Assembly (NCBI RefSeq): GCF_000526515.1
Contig: NZ_JAGF01000001.1
Coordinates: forward strand, 682,001-746,000
Length of the DNA: 64,000 bases
Reading direction: 5' to 3'
Source of the DNA: Cellulomonas sp. KRMCY2
Lineage (GTDB): Bacteria; Actinomycetota; Actinomycetes; Actinomycetales; Cellulomonadaceae
Shown here: positions 36,969-48,012 of the stretch, piece after piece
Layout: each line of letters begins with the position of its first letter
How positions within the stretch are numbered: the stretch's first letter is position 1
Translations under genes and position numbers: made by a program
The notes under the pieces: generated by a model
What the model saw: only the letters and a program-made list of their open reading frames with translations
Told to the model about the DNA's origin: nothing
Database searches by the model: none

Positions 36969-37852
36969 CGGTCCTCCTCGGGAGCCGGTCCGCGAAGATC
37001 CAGCACCACGTTGTCGATCAACCGCGTCGCACCGAGCCGCGCGGCCACTGCCAGGACAGCCGGGCCCTGGTGGTCGTCGGCGACCTCGTCCGCCGTCGAG
37101 GCGTCGACCAGCGCGAGGTAGTCCACCACGACCGCCGGCTCGGCCGCCAGGACGTCCATCGCCGCGGAGCGGATCCGGGGGGCTGCGAGCCCGGCACCGG
37201 CGGCCGCCCGCCCTGCCGCCAGTGCTCTGCTCAACGCGCGCGCGGCAGCGCGTTGTTCCGGGTCGAGATAGGCGTTGCGCGACGAGAGCGCGACACCGTC
37301 GTGGTCACGGACGGTCGGCACGGCGACGATCTCGACGTCGAGGTCGAGGTCGTGGACCATCTGCCGCACGGCCATCAGCTGCTGGGCGTCCTTCTGCCCG
37401 AACAGCGCGACGTCGGGGTGCACCAGGTGCAGGAGCTTGAGCACGACCGTCAGGACGCCGTCGAAGTGGCCGGGTCGGACGGCACCCTCGAGCCGCTCGC
37501 CCAGGACGCCGGCGCTGACCCGGACCACCGGCGGACCGCCCGGGTACACCTCGCCGACCTCGGGCGCGAAGACGATGTCGGCGCCGGCAGCGGCGAGCAG
37601 GTCCACGTCGCGCCCGAGGTCGCGCGGGTACCGGTCGAGGTCCTCACCCGCACCGAACTGCAGCGGGTTCACGAAGATCGTGACGACCACCTGGTCCGCG
37701 TGGTCCCGGGCGGTCCGGACGAGCGCCAGGTGGCCCTCGTGCAGCGCGCCCATGGTCATCACGACAGCGCGACGAACCGTCGTGGTGCCGTGCGGTCCGA
37801 GCGCGGCGGCCAGCTCGACCCGCGTGCGCAGCACCTGGGGGCCGGCCGTCAT
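36965..37852 (-). CDS. panC: Pantothenate synthetase
   Basis: Condenses pantoate and beta-alanine with ATP. The 295-residue protein has the nucleotide-binding [47 protein letters not shown] and SSRNAYL. It overlaps panD and the upstream reductase by 4 bp each. Confidence 0.97.
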   Translation of the reverse strand: MTAGPQVLRTRVELAAALGPHGTTTVRRAVVMTMGALHEGHLALVRTARDHADQVVVTIFVNPLQFGAGEDLDRYPRDLGRDVDLLAAAGADIVFAPEVGEVYPGGPPVVRVSAGVLGERLEGAVRPGHFDGVLTVVLKLLHLVHPDVALFGQKDAQQLMAVRQMVHDLDLDVEIVAVPTVRDHDGVALSSRNAYLDPEQRAAARALSRALAAGRAAAGAGLAAPRIRSAAMDVLAAEPAVVVDYLALVDASTADEVADDHQGPAVLAVAARLGATRLIDNVVLDLRGPAPEEDR

Positions 37853-38847
37853 CGCGACTCCTCGCCGAGAGCCGGACCGGCACCGGGACCGTCACGCCGG
37901 CCGGTGGCGGGGCGCGCGGCATCGAGCACGTCGAGCAGGTCCTGGGCCTGGGCCGCGCTGATCCGGCCACCGGCCAGCGCGCGCGTCGTCGCGGCCCGGG
38001 ACAGGACCCGGTAGGACTCCGGCAGGTCGACGGTCCCGGCGTCACGCGCGGCGAGCCGGGCCAGCTCGGCCAGGTGCGTCGCGACCGTCCCGGCGTCCCC
38101 GCGGACCACCGGCCCGGTCAACCCGGCGACACCGCTCGCACCCGCTGGGGAGCCCGCCGACGAGGCCCTGCTCACCGCACCGTCGAGAGCAGCCGAGAGC
38201 AGCGGCCCGAGCACCTTGTCCGGGCTCGGCACACCGGCGGCGGCGAGCGCCTGCGCGGCCTGGGCGACGAGCACGACCAGGTGGTTCGCGCCATGGGCCA
38301 GCGCCGCGTGGTAGAGCGGACGGGCAGCCTCCTCGACGACGACCGGCTCGCCACCGATCTCGACGACCAGCGCCTGACCGATCGGCAGCACCGGCGTCGG
38401 ACCGGTCACCGCGAACGAGCAGCCGACCAGCCGCGCGACGTCCATGGAGGTGCCGGTGAAGGTCATCGCCGGGTGGATCGCCAACGGGATCGCCCCGGCG
38501 GCCCGCGCCGGGGCCAGGACGTCGGTGCCGAAGGCCCCGGCGGTGTGCACGACGATCTGCCCGGCGTGCCAGGCGCCGATCTGCGCGAGGCCCGCCACCA
38601 GGTCCGCGAGCGCGTCGTCCGGCACCGTCAGGAGCACGAGCTCCGCGCGCTCGACGACCTGCTCGACCTCGAGCGCCGGGACGCCCGGCAGCATCGTGGC
38701 GATGCGCTCGCGGCTCTGCTCGGAGATCCCGCTCGCACCGACGACCGCGTGGCCGGCCGCCCGGAGCGCGCTGCCGAGCGCCGCGCCGACCCGGCCGGCG
38801 CCGACCACCCCGACCCCGAGCCGCCCCGGCTGTGCCGGACCGCTCAC
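37849..38847 (-). CDS. Rossmann-like/DUF2520 reductase, candidate ketopantoate reductase
   Basis: A 332-residue protein with an N-terminal NADP-binding fold (LGVGVVGAGRVGAALGSALRAAGH) and a helical C-terminal domain starting near PLYHAALAHGANHLVVLVAQA, the DUF2520 pattern. Related proteins (PanG) act as ketopantoate reductases in some bacteria. The position directly upstream of panC-panD with 4-bp overlaps fits that role, since no panE is seen here. GTG 38847 overlaps the upstream stop as GTGA, which decided the start. Assignment of the reaction is inference. Confidence 0.8.
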   Translation of the reverse strand: MSGPAQPGRLGVGVVGAGRVGAALGSALRAAGHAVVGASGISEQSRERIATMLPGVPALEVEQVVERAELVLLTVPDDALADLVAGLAQIGAWHAGQIVVHTAGAFGTDVLAPARAAGAIPLAIHPAMTFTGTSMDVARLVGCSFAVTGPTPVLPIGQALVVEIGGEPVVVEEAARPLYHAALAHGANHLVVLVAQAAQALAAAGVPSPDKVLGPLLSAALDGAVSRASSAGSPAGASGVAGLTGPVVRGDAGTVATHLAELARLAARDAGTVDLPESYRVLSRAATTRALAGGRISAAQAQDLLDVLDAARPATGRRDGPGAGPALGEESR

Positions 38848-40295
38848 GAGGACGCTGCCTGGCTGCCGGTCGCGACCCGGCCCGGTCCGGTACGGAGCTC
38901 CTGCATCCACCGCTCGGGCCCGGCGCTCGCGCGGGCGGTCCGGGCCCGTGCCGCCTGCTCGCCGAGGAGGGCTCCCGCGGCCGCCGCGTCCAGGTGGACC
39001 ACCGTCGGCCTGACGGGTCCCGGGGTCGAGTGCAGCACGACGGACGCCAGGCCGAGGCGGCGCTGCAGCGGGCCCTGCCGCAGACCGATGGACTGGGTGC
39101 GCTCGTGCGGGACGACGACCAGCTCACGCAGGAAGCGGCCACGACGCACCAGGAGCGCCCGGCCGGTCAGGGCATAGCCGTTGCGTCGCCAGGCCAGCGG
39201 GTCCAGCCAGCGTGCCCGCCGTGGGCTCGTCACGAAGCTGCCGGAGTCGCCGGCGCCGGACAGGGCGTCGTCGAGCAGGGCGCGCGGGTCGGCCGAGCCG
39301 AGGTCGGGCAGGACGAGCCACAGGGCCAGGAGCGCCTCGTCGCGGTCCCCCACCGGCAGCAGGACGCTCTCGGTCTGCTGCTGGTCGGCCTGACCGTAGC
39401 CTGCGACGTTGATCTGGACACGCCACCAGTCCTTGCCACGCCACAGCACCGCCTGGCTGATCCGGACGGCCTGCACCCGACCGGGCGGAAGGGTCTGCGA
39501 GCGGGCCTCGAGCAGGCCGTGACGGAGCCGGATGCCGTCCGGGGACTGCGCGGCGCGGAAGCCGAACTCCCCGGCGAACCGCTGCCAGAGGTACCCGCCG
39601 GCCCCCAGGACGGCCGGCAGCAGGCCGAAGACCGCCCCGAACTCGCGCGACACGACGACGACCACCACGACGGCGACCAGCCCGAGGAGCAGGACGACGA
39701 CAGTGACCGAGCGCACCAGCGAGCCGATCAGCCGGCCCGGGCTCACCGAGATGAGCTCGCGCTCGGGAGCGACCGGGGCCTCGGGCTGCTCCTGCGTGCC
39801 GAACTCCACACCTGCGGCGCGGGCGAGCAGCTCGTTGCGCAGCCGCTGCGCAGCGTCCTCCTTGAGGTAGGAGAGCCGTACTGCGGAGTCGGTGCCGCCG
39901 GCCACCTCGATCTTCAGCTCGGCCAGGCCGAGGATCCGGGCCAGCAGGGGCTGGACGAGGTCGATCGCCTGCACACGGTCGAGACGCGCGGTGCGCTGCT
40001 GACGGAACAGCACACCGGTCTGCAGGTACACCGCCTCGGCGTCGATCGCGTAGCGCGTCATCCGCCAGGCGATCGCGGCGTACGCGAAGCCGATGACCAG
40101 GGCGGCGGCCGCCACCGCGACCACCGGACCCCAGCCGACCTTCCCGACCATGTCCTGGGCGCTGCTCAGGGAGGTCCCGACCTGCTGCGCCGCGATCGCG
40201 AGCAGCACGGCGAGCACCTTCCAGCCCTTGACCGCCGGGGTGACCGGGTGGACCCGGTTCCAGCGCAGACCGGTGTCCACGACCCCGGTGCTCAC
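38844..40295 (-). CDS. Membrane protein with bacterial PH (bPH2/YdbT-like) domains
   Basis: A 483-residue membrane protein. Two N-terminal hydrophobic helices (WKVLAVLLAIAAQQVG; VVAVAAAALVIGFAYAAIA) precede a bPH2 domain (RMTRYAIDAEAVYLQTGVLFRQQRTARLDRVQAI). A second pair of helices (SVTVVVLLLGLVAVVVVVVV) is followed by further PH-like blocks (SPDGIRLRHGLLEARSQTLPPGRVQAVRIS; NGYALTGRALLVRRGRFLRELVVVPHERTQSI). YdbT-type proteins have this repeated layout; function is unknown. GTG 40295 overlaps the previous stop by 4 bp. Confidence 0.85.
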   Translation of the reverse strand: MSTGVVDTGLRWNRVHPVTPAVKGWKVLAVLLAIAAQQVGTSLSSAQDMVGKVGWGPVVAVAAAALVIGFAYAAIAWRMTRYAIDAEAVYLQTGVLFRQQRTARLDRVQAIDLVQPLLARILGLAELKIEVAGGTDSAVRLSYLKEDAAQRLRNELLARAAGVEFGTQEQPEAPVAPERELISVSPGRLIGSLVRSVTVVVLLLGLVAVVVVVVVSREFGAVFGLLPAVLGAGGYLWQRFAGEFGFRAAQSPDGIRLRHGLLEARSQTLPPGRVQAVRISQAVLWRGKDWWRVQINVAGYGQADQQQTESVLLPVGDRDEALLALWLVLPDLGSADPRALLDDALSGAGDSGSFVTSPRRARWLDPLAWRRNGYALTGRALLVRRGRFLRELVVVPHERTQSIGLRQGPLQRRLGLASVVLHSTPGPVRPTVVHLDAAAAGALLGEQAARARTARASAGPERWMQELRTGPGRVATGSQAASS

Positions 40296-40885
40296 AACCC
40301 CGCCAGCTGGGCCTCGCCGCGCGCCGCGAGGCGGTCCCGCAGCCTGGCGGCCTCGGTCGGCACGAGCCCGGGGATGGCGGCATCGGTGCCCGGCGATGCG
40401 GTGTGCAGCTGGACGCGGGCTATCCCGCCCCACCGGTCGAGCGGACCTGCCCCGACGTCGACGAACTGCATCCGCCCGTAGGGCACGACGACGAGCGAGC
40501 GCATCATGACGCCCTTGCGGATGAGCAGGTCGTCGTCACGCTCCGCATAGCCGATGGCCCGGACCTGCCGCGGGATGACGATCGCGACCCACACGCCGAA
40601 CGCCGCGACGACGGCCGGGATCACCCAGAGCCCGGCCTCGCCGCTGAGCACAGCGGCGACCACGCCACCGGCGAGCGGGGGCAGGAGCCAGAGGCCGACG
40701 GAGATCAGCCGCACCGTCGTCAACCTCGGCGAGACCGGCTGCCAGCGCACACCGGCCGGGTCGAACGGGCCGGCGGCCGTCACGGCTGCGGCAGAGGGGC
40801 CGGCGCCTGCCAGGTCGGGTCGGGGCAGGTCGGGTCGGGACAGGTCTGCGCCGGGCGGGGTGGCGGACGGGCTGAGCTCACTCAT
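40292..40885 (-). CDS. Small bPH2-domain membrane protein
   Basis: A 197-residue partner of the next gene. It has an Asp/Pro-rich N-terminus containing the repeat RPDLPRPDL, two helices (LISVGLWLLPPLAGGVVAAVL; LWVIPAVVAAFGVWVAIVI) and one PH block (GYAERDDDLLIRKGVMMRSLVVVPYGRMQFVDV). ATG 40885 has GGAAGG nine bases upstream; the ATG at 40894 abuts that motif and is less likely. The pair resembles YdbS-YdbT. Function unknown. Confidence 0.85.
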   Translation of the reverse strand: MSELSPSATPPGADLSRPDLPRPDLAGAGPSAAAVTAAGPFDPAGVRWQPVSPRLTTVRLISVGLWLLPPLAGGVVAAVLSGEAGLWVIPAVVAAFGVWVAIVIPRQVRAIGYAERDDDLLIRKGVMMRSLVVVPYGRMQFVDVGAGPLDRWGGIARVQLHTASPGTDAAIPGLVPTEAARLRDRLAARGEAQLAGL

Positions 40886-40902
40886 GGCGCCCATCCTTCC
40901 AC

Positions 40903-41397
40903 TCAGGGCGAGGTGCCCGTTGCCGCCGAGGCGCCCGGCGGGCCGACGTCGTCATCGTCGTCGCCGGGGCGCACCTCGCACCAGCGCTCGACCACCAGGC
41001 CGACGACCGCGAGCAGGACCGTGCCGACGAGGGCTGCTCCGGCGGACACCGCCAGGCCCCGGCGGGCCTCGATGCCGAGGTCACCGAGCACCAGCAGGAC
41101 CTGGCCGGCGTACCAGCCGGAGAGCAGTGCGCCGGTGTAGGCCGACGCGGTCGCCAGCACGACGCTCCGGGCCGCGAGCAGCGGGTCCAGCCCCGGCCGC
41201 TTGCCCTTCGTGTACTGACGGACGGCCCACCCGAGGGTCAGCACGACGGCGGCGATCAGCAGCACCACGAGCGACGACAGGAGCGGGACCGGCAGGAGTG
41301 CAGCACCTCGGCTCTCCGCGATCCGGAAGGCGCCGAACGAGAACCCCGTGCTCAGGACGGCGATCAGCAGCAGACGGGTCCACGGCGTCCGGCGCAT
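40903..41397 (-). CDS. DUF3180 integral membrane protein
   Basis: A 164-residue protein with four hydrophobic helices, beginning MRRTPWTRLLLIAVLSTG and ending in an acidic tail (PGDDDDDVGPPG). DUF3180 proteins sit next to folK in many actinobacteria. ATG 41397 overlaps the folBK stop by one base (TGATG). Function unknown. Confidence 0.88.
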   Translation of the reverse strand: MRRTPWTRLLLIAVLSTGFSFGAFRIAESRGAALLPVPLLSSLVVLLIAAVVLTLGWAVRQYTKGKRPGLDPLLAARSVVLATASAYTGALLSGWYAGQVLLVLGDLGIEARRGLAVSAGAALVGTVLLAVVGLVVERWCEVRPGDDDDDVGPPGASAATGTSP

Positions 41398-42617
41398 CAG
41401 GCTCCGGCCCCCGTCGGGCCCCACCAGTCGAGCGCCATCCACCGGATCCCTTCACGGTCGGGCGCGGTCTGCGCCAGCGCGGCGACCGGGCCACCGCCCA
41501 GACCCGGGAGCTCGGCCAGCGGGTCGACCTGCGCCCACGGCTCGAGCACGAAGGCCCGCTGATGGGCGCGCGGGTGCGGCAGCTCGAGGTCGTCGGCCAC
41601 CGCCTGCAGCGTGCCGTACGTGATCAGGTCGATGTCGACGGTGCGCGGACCCCAGCGCACCTCGCGCTCACGGCCGTGGTCGAGCTCGATCCGCTGGCAG
41701 GCGTGCAGCAGCGCCCGCGGGCTGAGCGAGGTGCGCGCCAGCACGATCGTGTTGAGGTAGTCGGGCTGCTCGGGGCCGCCGACGGCGCCGGTGCGGGCCA
41801 GCGGGGCGACAGCGGTCACCTCCAGCCCGAGCACGGCCCCGAGGTCGAGCACTGTCTGCCGCAAGGTCTCGTGGCTCGCACCGACGTTGGAGCCGATGGC
41901 CAGGACGACGTCGACCGGCTGGTCGGGTCGGAGGTCGAGCCGGTCGCGCGGTTCGGTGACCGTCGGGGCGGTCGACGGTCCGGCTGCGGCGGCGACCGTG
42001 CCGGTGCTCGCGGACCCGGCGGGCCCGGGAGCGGTGACGAGGGCCGGTACCGCCGGCTCCCCCGGGGCGGGCACGGGGAGCGACGGAGCGGCGAGGACGC
42101 TGGCTGCCATCGCGGGCAGCAGGTTCTCGACGGTCGCCGGTCGGCCGTCGGCCACGAGCCGACCCGGTCCTGCGACGACCGGTGCTGCGGCGGCCGGTGC
42201 GACGACCGGTGCGGTGACGACCGGCATCCGCACGAGGTCCCGGTGGATCTCGACGGTGACGTCACCCACCGGCACGGTGACCGGCGCCTGCGGCTTGTGC
42301 ACCGTGACATCGACGGCCAGCACACCGTGGTGGGTCAGCGCGACGGCGGCGATGCGCTCGGCGACCGTCTCGATGAGGTCCGCGGGGGTCCCGGAGAGCA
42401 CACCGGCGACCTGCTCGGCCAGGACGCCGTAGTCCGCCGTGAGGTCGAGGCGGTCGGCCGCGGCCGCCGGCCGGGTGTCGACGTGCAGCACGACGTCGGC
42501 CACGAAGGTCTGCCCGTCGCGTCGCTCGTGCTCGAACACCCCGTGGTGACCTGTCGCCGTGATGCCGGTGACCCGGATCCGATCGGTGGCCCGTTCCGTC
42601 GCGCGTGCCTCAGACAC
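41397..42617 (-). CDS. folK: Bifunctional dihydroneopterin aldolase / HPPK (FolB-FolK fusion)
   Basis: Two consecutive folate enzymes in one 406-residue chain. Residues 1-130 are FolB (RIRVTGITATGHHGVFEHERRDGQ, with VHKPQAPV near the end). A Pro/Ala-rich linker of about 100 residues follows. FolK occupies about 235-406: VVLAIGSNVGASHETLRQTV, NTIVLARTSLSPRALLHACQRIE, WGPRTVDIDLITYG, LELPHPRAHQRAFVLEPW. It overlaps folP by 8 bp. The fusion could channel 6-hydroxymethyl-dihydropterin between active sites. Confidence 0.94.
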   Translation of the reverse strand: MSEARATERATDRIRVTGITATGHHGVFEHERRDGQTFVADVVLHVDTRPAAAADRLDLTADYGVLAEQVAGVLSGTPADLIETVAERIAAVALTHHGVLAVDVTVHKPQAPVTVPVGDVTVEIHRDLVRMPVVTAPVVAPAAAAPVVAGPGRLVADGRPATVENLLPAMAASVLAAPSLPVPAPGEPAVPALVTAPGPAGSASTGTVAAAAGPSTAPTVTEPRDRLDLRPDQPVDVVLAIGSNVGASHETLRQTVLDLGAVLGLEVTAVAPLARTGAVGGPEQPDYLNTIVLARTSLSPRALLHACQRIELDHGREREVRWGPRTVDIDLITYGTLQAVADDLELPHPRAHQRAFVLEPWAQVDPLAELPGLGGGPVAALAQTAPDREGIRWMALDWWGPTGAGA

Positions 42618-43563
42618 CTGGCTCTCCGTCCTGCGTTGTGCTCGTGCTGCTCCTGGCGTCCCGGCCGATCACGTGCGGGCGATCCTCGGGTCGGTGCTCG
42701 GCGCGCGCAGCGGCCCACGCTGCCGCGACCCGGACCGCGTCCGCCGAGCCTGTCACGTCGTGGACCCGCACGCACCAGACCCCCGCGGCCGCGCACAGGG
42801 CGCTGACCGCGGCGGTCGCCAGGTCCCGCCCTGCAGGCGGGACCGGCTCGGCACCCGGCGGGGCGAGCAGGCGACCGAGGAAGCGCTTGCGCGAGGCCCC
42901 GACCAGGACCGGCCGACCGAGGCCCTGCAGCACCTCGAGGTGGGCGAGCAGCGGCCAGTTGTCCGAGCCCGGCTTCGCGAAGCCCAGCCCGGGGTCCAGC
43001 ACGACCTGCTCGGGCCGGCCGCCGGCGGCCAGCACACCGGCCAGCCGCTGCGCCAGCTCGTCCCGGACGTCCGTCACGACGTCGTCGTAGACGGCGAGGG
43101 AGTCCATCACGTCGGCGTGGCCCCGCCAGTGCATCGCCACGTAGACCGCGCCGGTACCTGCCACGACGTCGTACATCGCCGGGTCGGCCAGCCCACCCGA
43201 GACGTCGTTGACGATGTGTGCACCGGCCTCGACCGCCTCGGCGGCGACCACGGCACGGGTCGTGTCGACGCTCACGACCGCACCGGTCGCTGCGAGCTCA
43301 CGGATGACCGGCAGGACCCTGCGGCGTTCCTCGTCGACCGGCACCCGCCGCGCGCCGGGTCGGGTGGACTCCCCGCCGACGTCGAGGATGTCCGCGCCCT
43401 GGGCGACGAGCTCGAGGCCGTGCGCGACCGCGGACCGGGGCTCGAACCATCGGCCGCCGTCGCTGAAGGAGTCAGGGGTCACGTTGACCACGCCCATCAC
43501 CAACGTGCGGTCGAGGGCGGTCAGCGCAGCAGGAAGCGGCTCGGGGTGACGCTGCGGGCTCAC
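42610..43563 (-). CDS. folP: Dihydropteroate synthase
   Basis: Joins pterin diphosphate and p-aminobenzoate; the sulfonamide target. The 317-residue TIM barrel has VMGVVNVTPDSFSDGG, DILDVGGESTRPGA, VNDVSGG, VLDPGLGFAKPGSDNW, VGASRKRFLG and VRVHDV. The ORF continues about 30 residues past the barrel (ARAEHRPEDRPHVIGRD). It is 30 bp downstream of folE. Confidence 0.96.
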   Translation of the reverse strand: MSPQRHPEPLPAALTALDRTLVMGVVNVTPDSFSDGGRWFEPRSAVAHGLELVAQGADILDVGGESTRPGARRVPVDEERRRVLPVIRELAATGAVVSVDTTRAVVAAEAVEAGAHIVNDVSGGLADPAMYDVVAGTGAVYVAMHWRGHADVMDSLAVYDDVVTDVRDELAQRLAGVLAAGGRPEQVVLDPGLGFAKPGSDNWPLLAHLEVLQGLGRPVLVGASRKRFLGRLLAPPGAEPVPPAGRDLATAAVSALCAAAGVWCVRVHDVTGSADAVRVAAAWAAARAEHRPEDRPHVIGRDARSSTSTTQDGEPGV

Positions 43564-43593
43564 GCGGTCAGCCTAGGCCGGTGCCGGTGCCGG

Positions 43594-44217
43594 TCAGCGG
43601 CCGAGGATGAGGCTCATCGCCTCGGCGCGGGTCGTCCCGTCACGCATCTGACCGCGCACCGCAGAGGTGACCGTCCGGGAGCCGGGCTTGCGCACCCCGC
43701 GCATCGACATGCACAGGTGCTCGCACTCGATCACGACCAGGACGCCACGGGGTGCCAGGATCTCCACGAGGGCATCGGCGACCTGCGAGGTGAGCCGCTC
43801 CTGGACCTGGGGGCGCCGGGCGAACAGGTCGACCAGCCGGGCGATCTTGGACAACCCGGTGATCCGCCCGTCGGCGCCCGGGATGTACCCGACGTGCGCG
43901 ACGCCGTGGAAGGGCACGAGGTGGTGCTCGCAGGTGGAGTACACGGCGATGTCCTTGACCAGGATCATCTCCTCGTGGCCCTCGTCGAAGGTCGTCGACA
44001 GCACCTCGCGAGGGTCCTGGTGGAGGCCTGCGAAGGTCTCGGCATAGGCCCGCGCGACCCGCGCCGGCGTCTCCCGCAGACCCTCCCGGTCCGGGTCCTC
44101 CCCCACGGCGATGAGCAGCTCCCGCACGGCACGCTCGGCCCGCGCGTGGTCGTAGGCCACCGCGGGCACCACGAGGTCCTCGTCCACGAACGGGACGTCG
44201 TCGGCCATGTGGGTCAT
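43594..44217 (-). CDS. folE: GTP cyclohydrolase I
   Basis: First folate enzyme: GTP to dihydroneopterin triphosphate. The 207-residue protein has the zinc site [15 protein letters not shown] and [13 protein letters not shown], with [23 protein letters not shown] and [11 protein letters not shown] 44217 lies 1 bp beyond the ftsH stop and uses AGAAGGG within the ftsH end; an ATG at 44208 is an alternative. A GCCGGT triplet repeat abuts the stop codon. Confidence 0.96.
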   Translation of the reverse strand: MTHMADDVPFVDEDLVVPAVAYDHARAERAVRELLIAVGEDPDREGLRETPARVARAYAETFAGLHQDPREVLSTTFDEGHEEMILVKDIAVYSTCEHHLVPFHGVAHVGYIPGADGRITGLSKIARLVDLFARRPQVQERLTSQVADALVEILAPRGVLVVIECEHLCMSMRGVRKPGSRTVTSAVRGQMRDGTTRAEAMSLILGR

Positions 44218-44218
44218 C

Positions 44219-46249
<2,031 letters not shown>

Positions 46250-46362
46250 CGGCGCAGGGCGCGTGCCCCGTCCCTCCTGGTCGTTGTGGCGGGTCTGACG
46301 TGCACGGTACCCGCTGGACCTCGATGTTCCGTCCGGTGTTCGCCCAGGGCGCGAAGCGACCG

Positions 46363-46917
46363 TCAGTCGCCGTAGACGTGCGGGGCCAGCGTCCCGACGA
46401 ACGGCAGGTTGCGGTACTTCTCGGCGTAGTCGAGCCCGTAGCCGACGACGAAGTCGGTCGGGATGTCGAAGCCGACGTAGCGCACGTCGACGTCGACCTT
46501 CGCCGCCTCGGGCTTGCGGAGCATGGTCGCGATCTCGACGGTGGCCGGTCCGCGGCTGCGCAGGTTGGACAGCAGCCAGGACAGGGTCAGGCCCGAGTCG
46601 ATGATGTCCTCGACGATGAGCACGTGGCGGCCGGTCAGATCGGCGTCGAGGTCCTTGAGGATCCGCACCACGCCGGACGACGTCGTGCCGGCCCCGTAGG
46701 AGGACACCGCCATCCAGTCCATCTCGACCGGCGTGTGCAGGCGTCGCGCCAGGTCGGCCATGACCATCACAGCGCCCTTGAGCACGCCGACCATGAGCAG
46801 GTCACGGCCGGCATAGTCGGCGTCGATCCTGGTCGCGAGCTCGTCGAGCCGGCCCTGGAGCTGCTTCTCCGTGAGCAGGACGCGCTCCAGGTCGTCACCC
46901 ATGTCCGAAGGATCCAC
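46363..46917 (-). CDS. hpt: Hypoxanthine phosphoribosyltransferase
   Basis: Purine salvage enzyme making IMP/GMP from hypoxanthine/guanine and PRPP. The 184-residue protein has the PRPP loop [35 protein letters not shown] and [18 protein letters not shown]. The GTG at 46917 (reading [14 protein letters not shown]) matches the usual length; ATG 46902 is an alternative. It overlaps the tilS end by up to 23 bp. Confidence 0.96.
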   Translation of the reverse strand: MDPSDMGDDLERVLLTEKQLQGRLDELATRIDADYAGRDLLMVGVLKGAVMVMADLARRLHTPVEMDWMAVSSYGAGTTSSGVVRILKDLDADLTGRHVLIVEDIIDSGLTLSWLLSNLRSRGPATVEIATMLRKPEAAKVDVDVRYVGFDIPTDFVVGYGLDYAEKYRNLPFVGTLAPHVYGD

Positions 46918-47959
46918 CGCTGCCTGCTCCTCGTTCTCGGTCGTTGATGACCGTCAGCCTGCCATACCGGCGCTGCACCTGGCCGCCGCCCGGGACGGCC
47001 ACCCCGGCCTGACCGTGCCAATCGGTCACCAAGGCGTCGACCGCCTCGATGTGCACCCGGTGCAGCGCTCCGGCGGGCACACCCGCCGCCAGCAGGGCGG
47101 CCCGCAGCACCCGGTGCCGCAGCGCGGGCGGTGCGGCGGCCAGCACGACGACGTCGAGACCGTCGGCCGGATCCGCGCCCGAGTCACCCGCCGGGCCGGC
47201 GCTGCGTGCGGCGAGGAGCACCTGCCCGGCGAGCTCGTCGAGCAGGTCACCGTCCTGGCGCAGCTGCTCGGCGGTGCGTGCGAGGGCCTCGGCCACACCC
47301 GGACCGAGCACCCGCTCGAGCACCGGCAGCACCTCGTGGCGGACCTGGCTGCGCAGCGGCCCGGCCGCGTCCGACACCAGGTTGGTCGGGTCGTGCCACG
47401 GTTCGAGGCCCAGCACCCGGCAGGCCCGCTCGGTCTGGTCCCGGCGCACCGCGAGGAACGGGCGACGCAGCCGCCCGCGCCGGCGCGCCATCCCGGACAG
47501 GGAGCGTGCGCCCGAGCCGCGTGCCAGGCCGAGCAGCACCGACTCGGCCTGGTCGTCGAGCGTGTGCCCGAGCAGGACGACGGCGTCACCGTGCCGGGTC
47601 GCCGCCTCGCGCAGGGCGTCGTAGCGGGCGGTGCGGGCGGCCGCCTCGGGTCCACCACCGGGCCCCGCCGGCCCGACCTCGACCGTGATCACCTCGACCG
47701 GGTCGAGGCCCAGGCCACGGCACTGCTCGGCGGCCCGACGCGCCACCCCGGCGCTGCCCGGCTGCAGACCGTGGTCCACGACGACGGCGCCGGCCAGCAG
47801 CCCGGCCCGCGCGGCGACGAAGGCCGTGGCCGCAGCGAGCGCCAGGGAGTCGGCTCCGCCGGAGCAGGCCACGAGCACGACGACGCCCGGCGGGAGGTCG
47901 GCCAGCTCGGCGCGCACGGCGCTGCGCTGCGCGGCGACCGCGGGGTCAGGGCCGCTCAT
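46895..47959 (-). CDS. tilS: tRNA(Ile)-lysidine synthetase
   Basis: Modifies the wobble C of tRNA-Ile(CAU) to lysidine, so that it reads AUA. The 354-residue protein has the PP-loop [14 protein letters not shown] (SGGADS at residues 33-38), the signature [20 protein letters not shown], and [12 protein letters not shown] with DPTN. Downstream of a stop-start repeat and upstream of hpt, the standard tilS-hpt-ftsH order. Confidence 0.95.
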   Translation of the reverse strand: MSGPDPAVAAQRSAVRAELADLPPGVVVLVACSGGADSLALAAATAFVAARAGLLAGAVVVDHGLQPGSAGVARRAAEQCRGLGLDPVEVITVEVGPAGPGGGPEAAARTARYDALREAATRHGDAVVLLGHTLDDQAESVLLGLARGSGARSLSGMARRRGRLRRPFLAVRRDQTERACRVLGLEPWHDPTNLVSDAAGPLRSQVRHEVLPVLERVLGPGVAEALARTAEQLRQDGDLLDELAGQVLLAARSAGPAGDSGADPADGLDVVVLAAAPPALRHRVLRAALLAAGVPAGALHRVHIEAVDALVTDWHGQAGVAVPGGGQVQRRYGRLTVINDRERGAGSGGSFGHG

Positions 47960-47961
47960 CC

Positions 47962-48012
47962 CGGCTCATCCGTGCACCCGGCTCATCCGTGCACCCGGCT
48001 CATCCGTGCACC
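47962..48012. repeat. 17-bp tandem repeat (3 units) at the metalloprotease-tilS junction
   Basis: Three perfect copies of CGGCTCATCCGTGCACC. On the minus strand each carries ATGA, an overlapping stop/start. The metalloprotease TGA (48002-48000) is in the third copy. The other two give mini-frames MSRVHG-stop, each restarting at the stop of the previous one, leading towards the tilS ATG at 47959. Confidence 0.9.
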
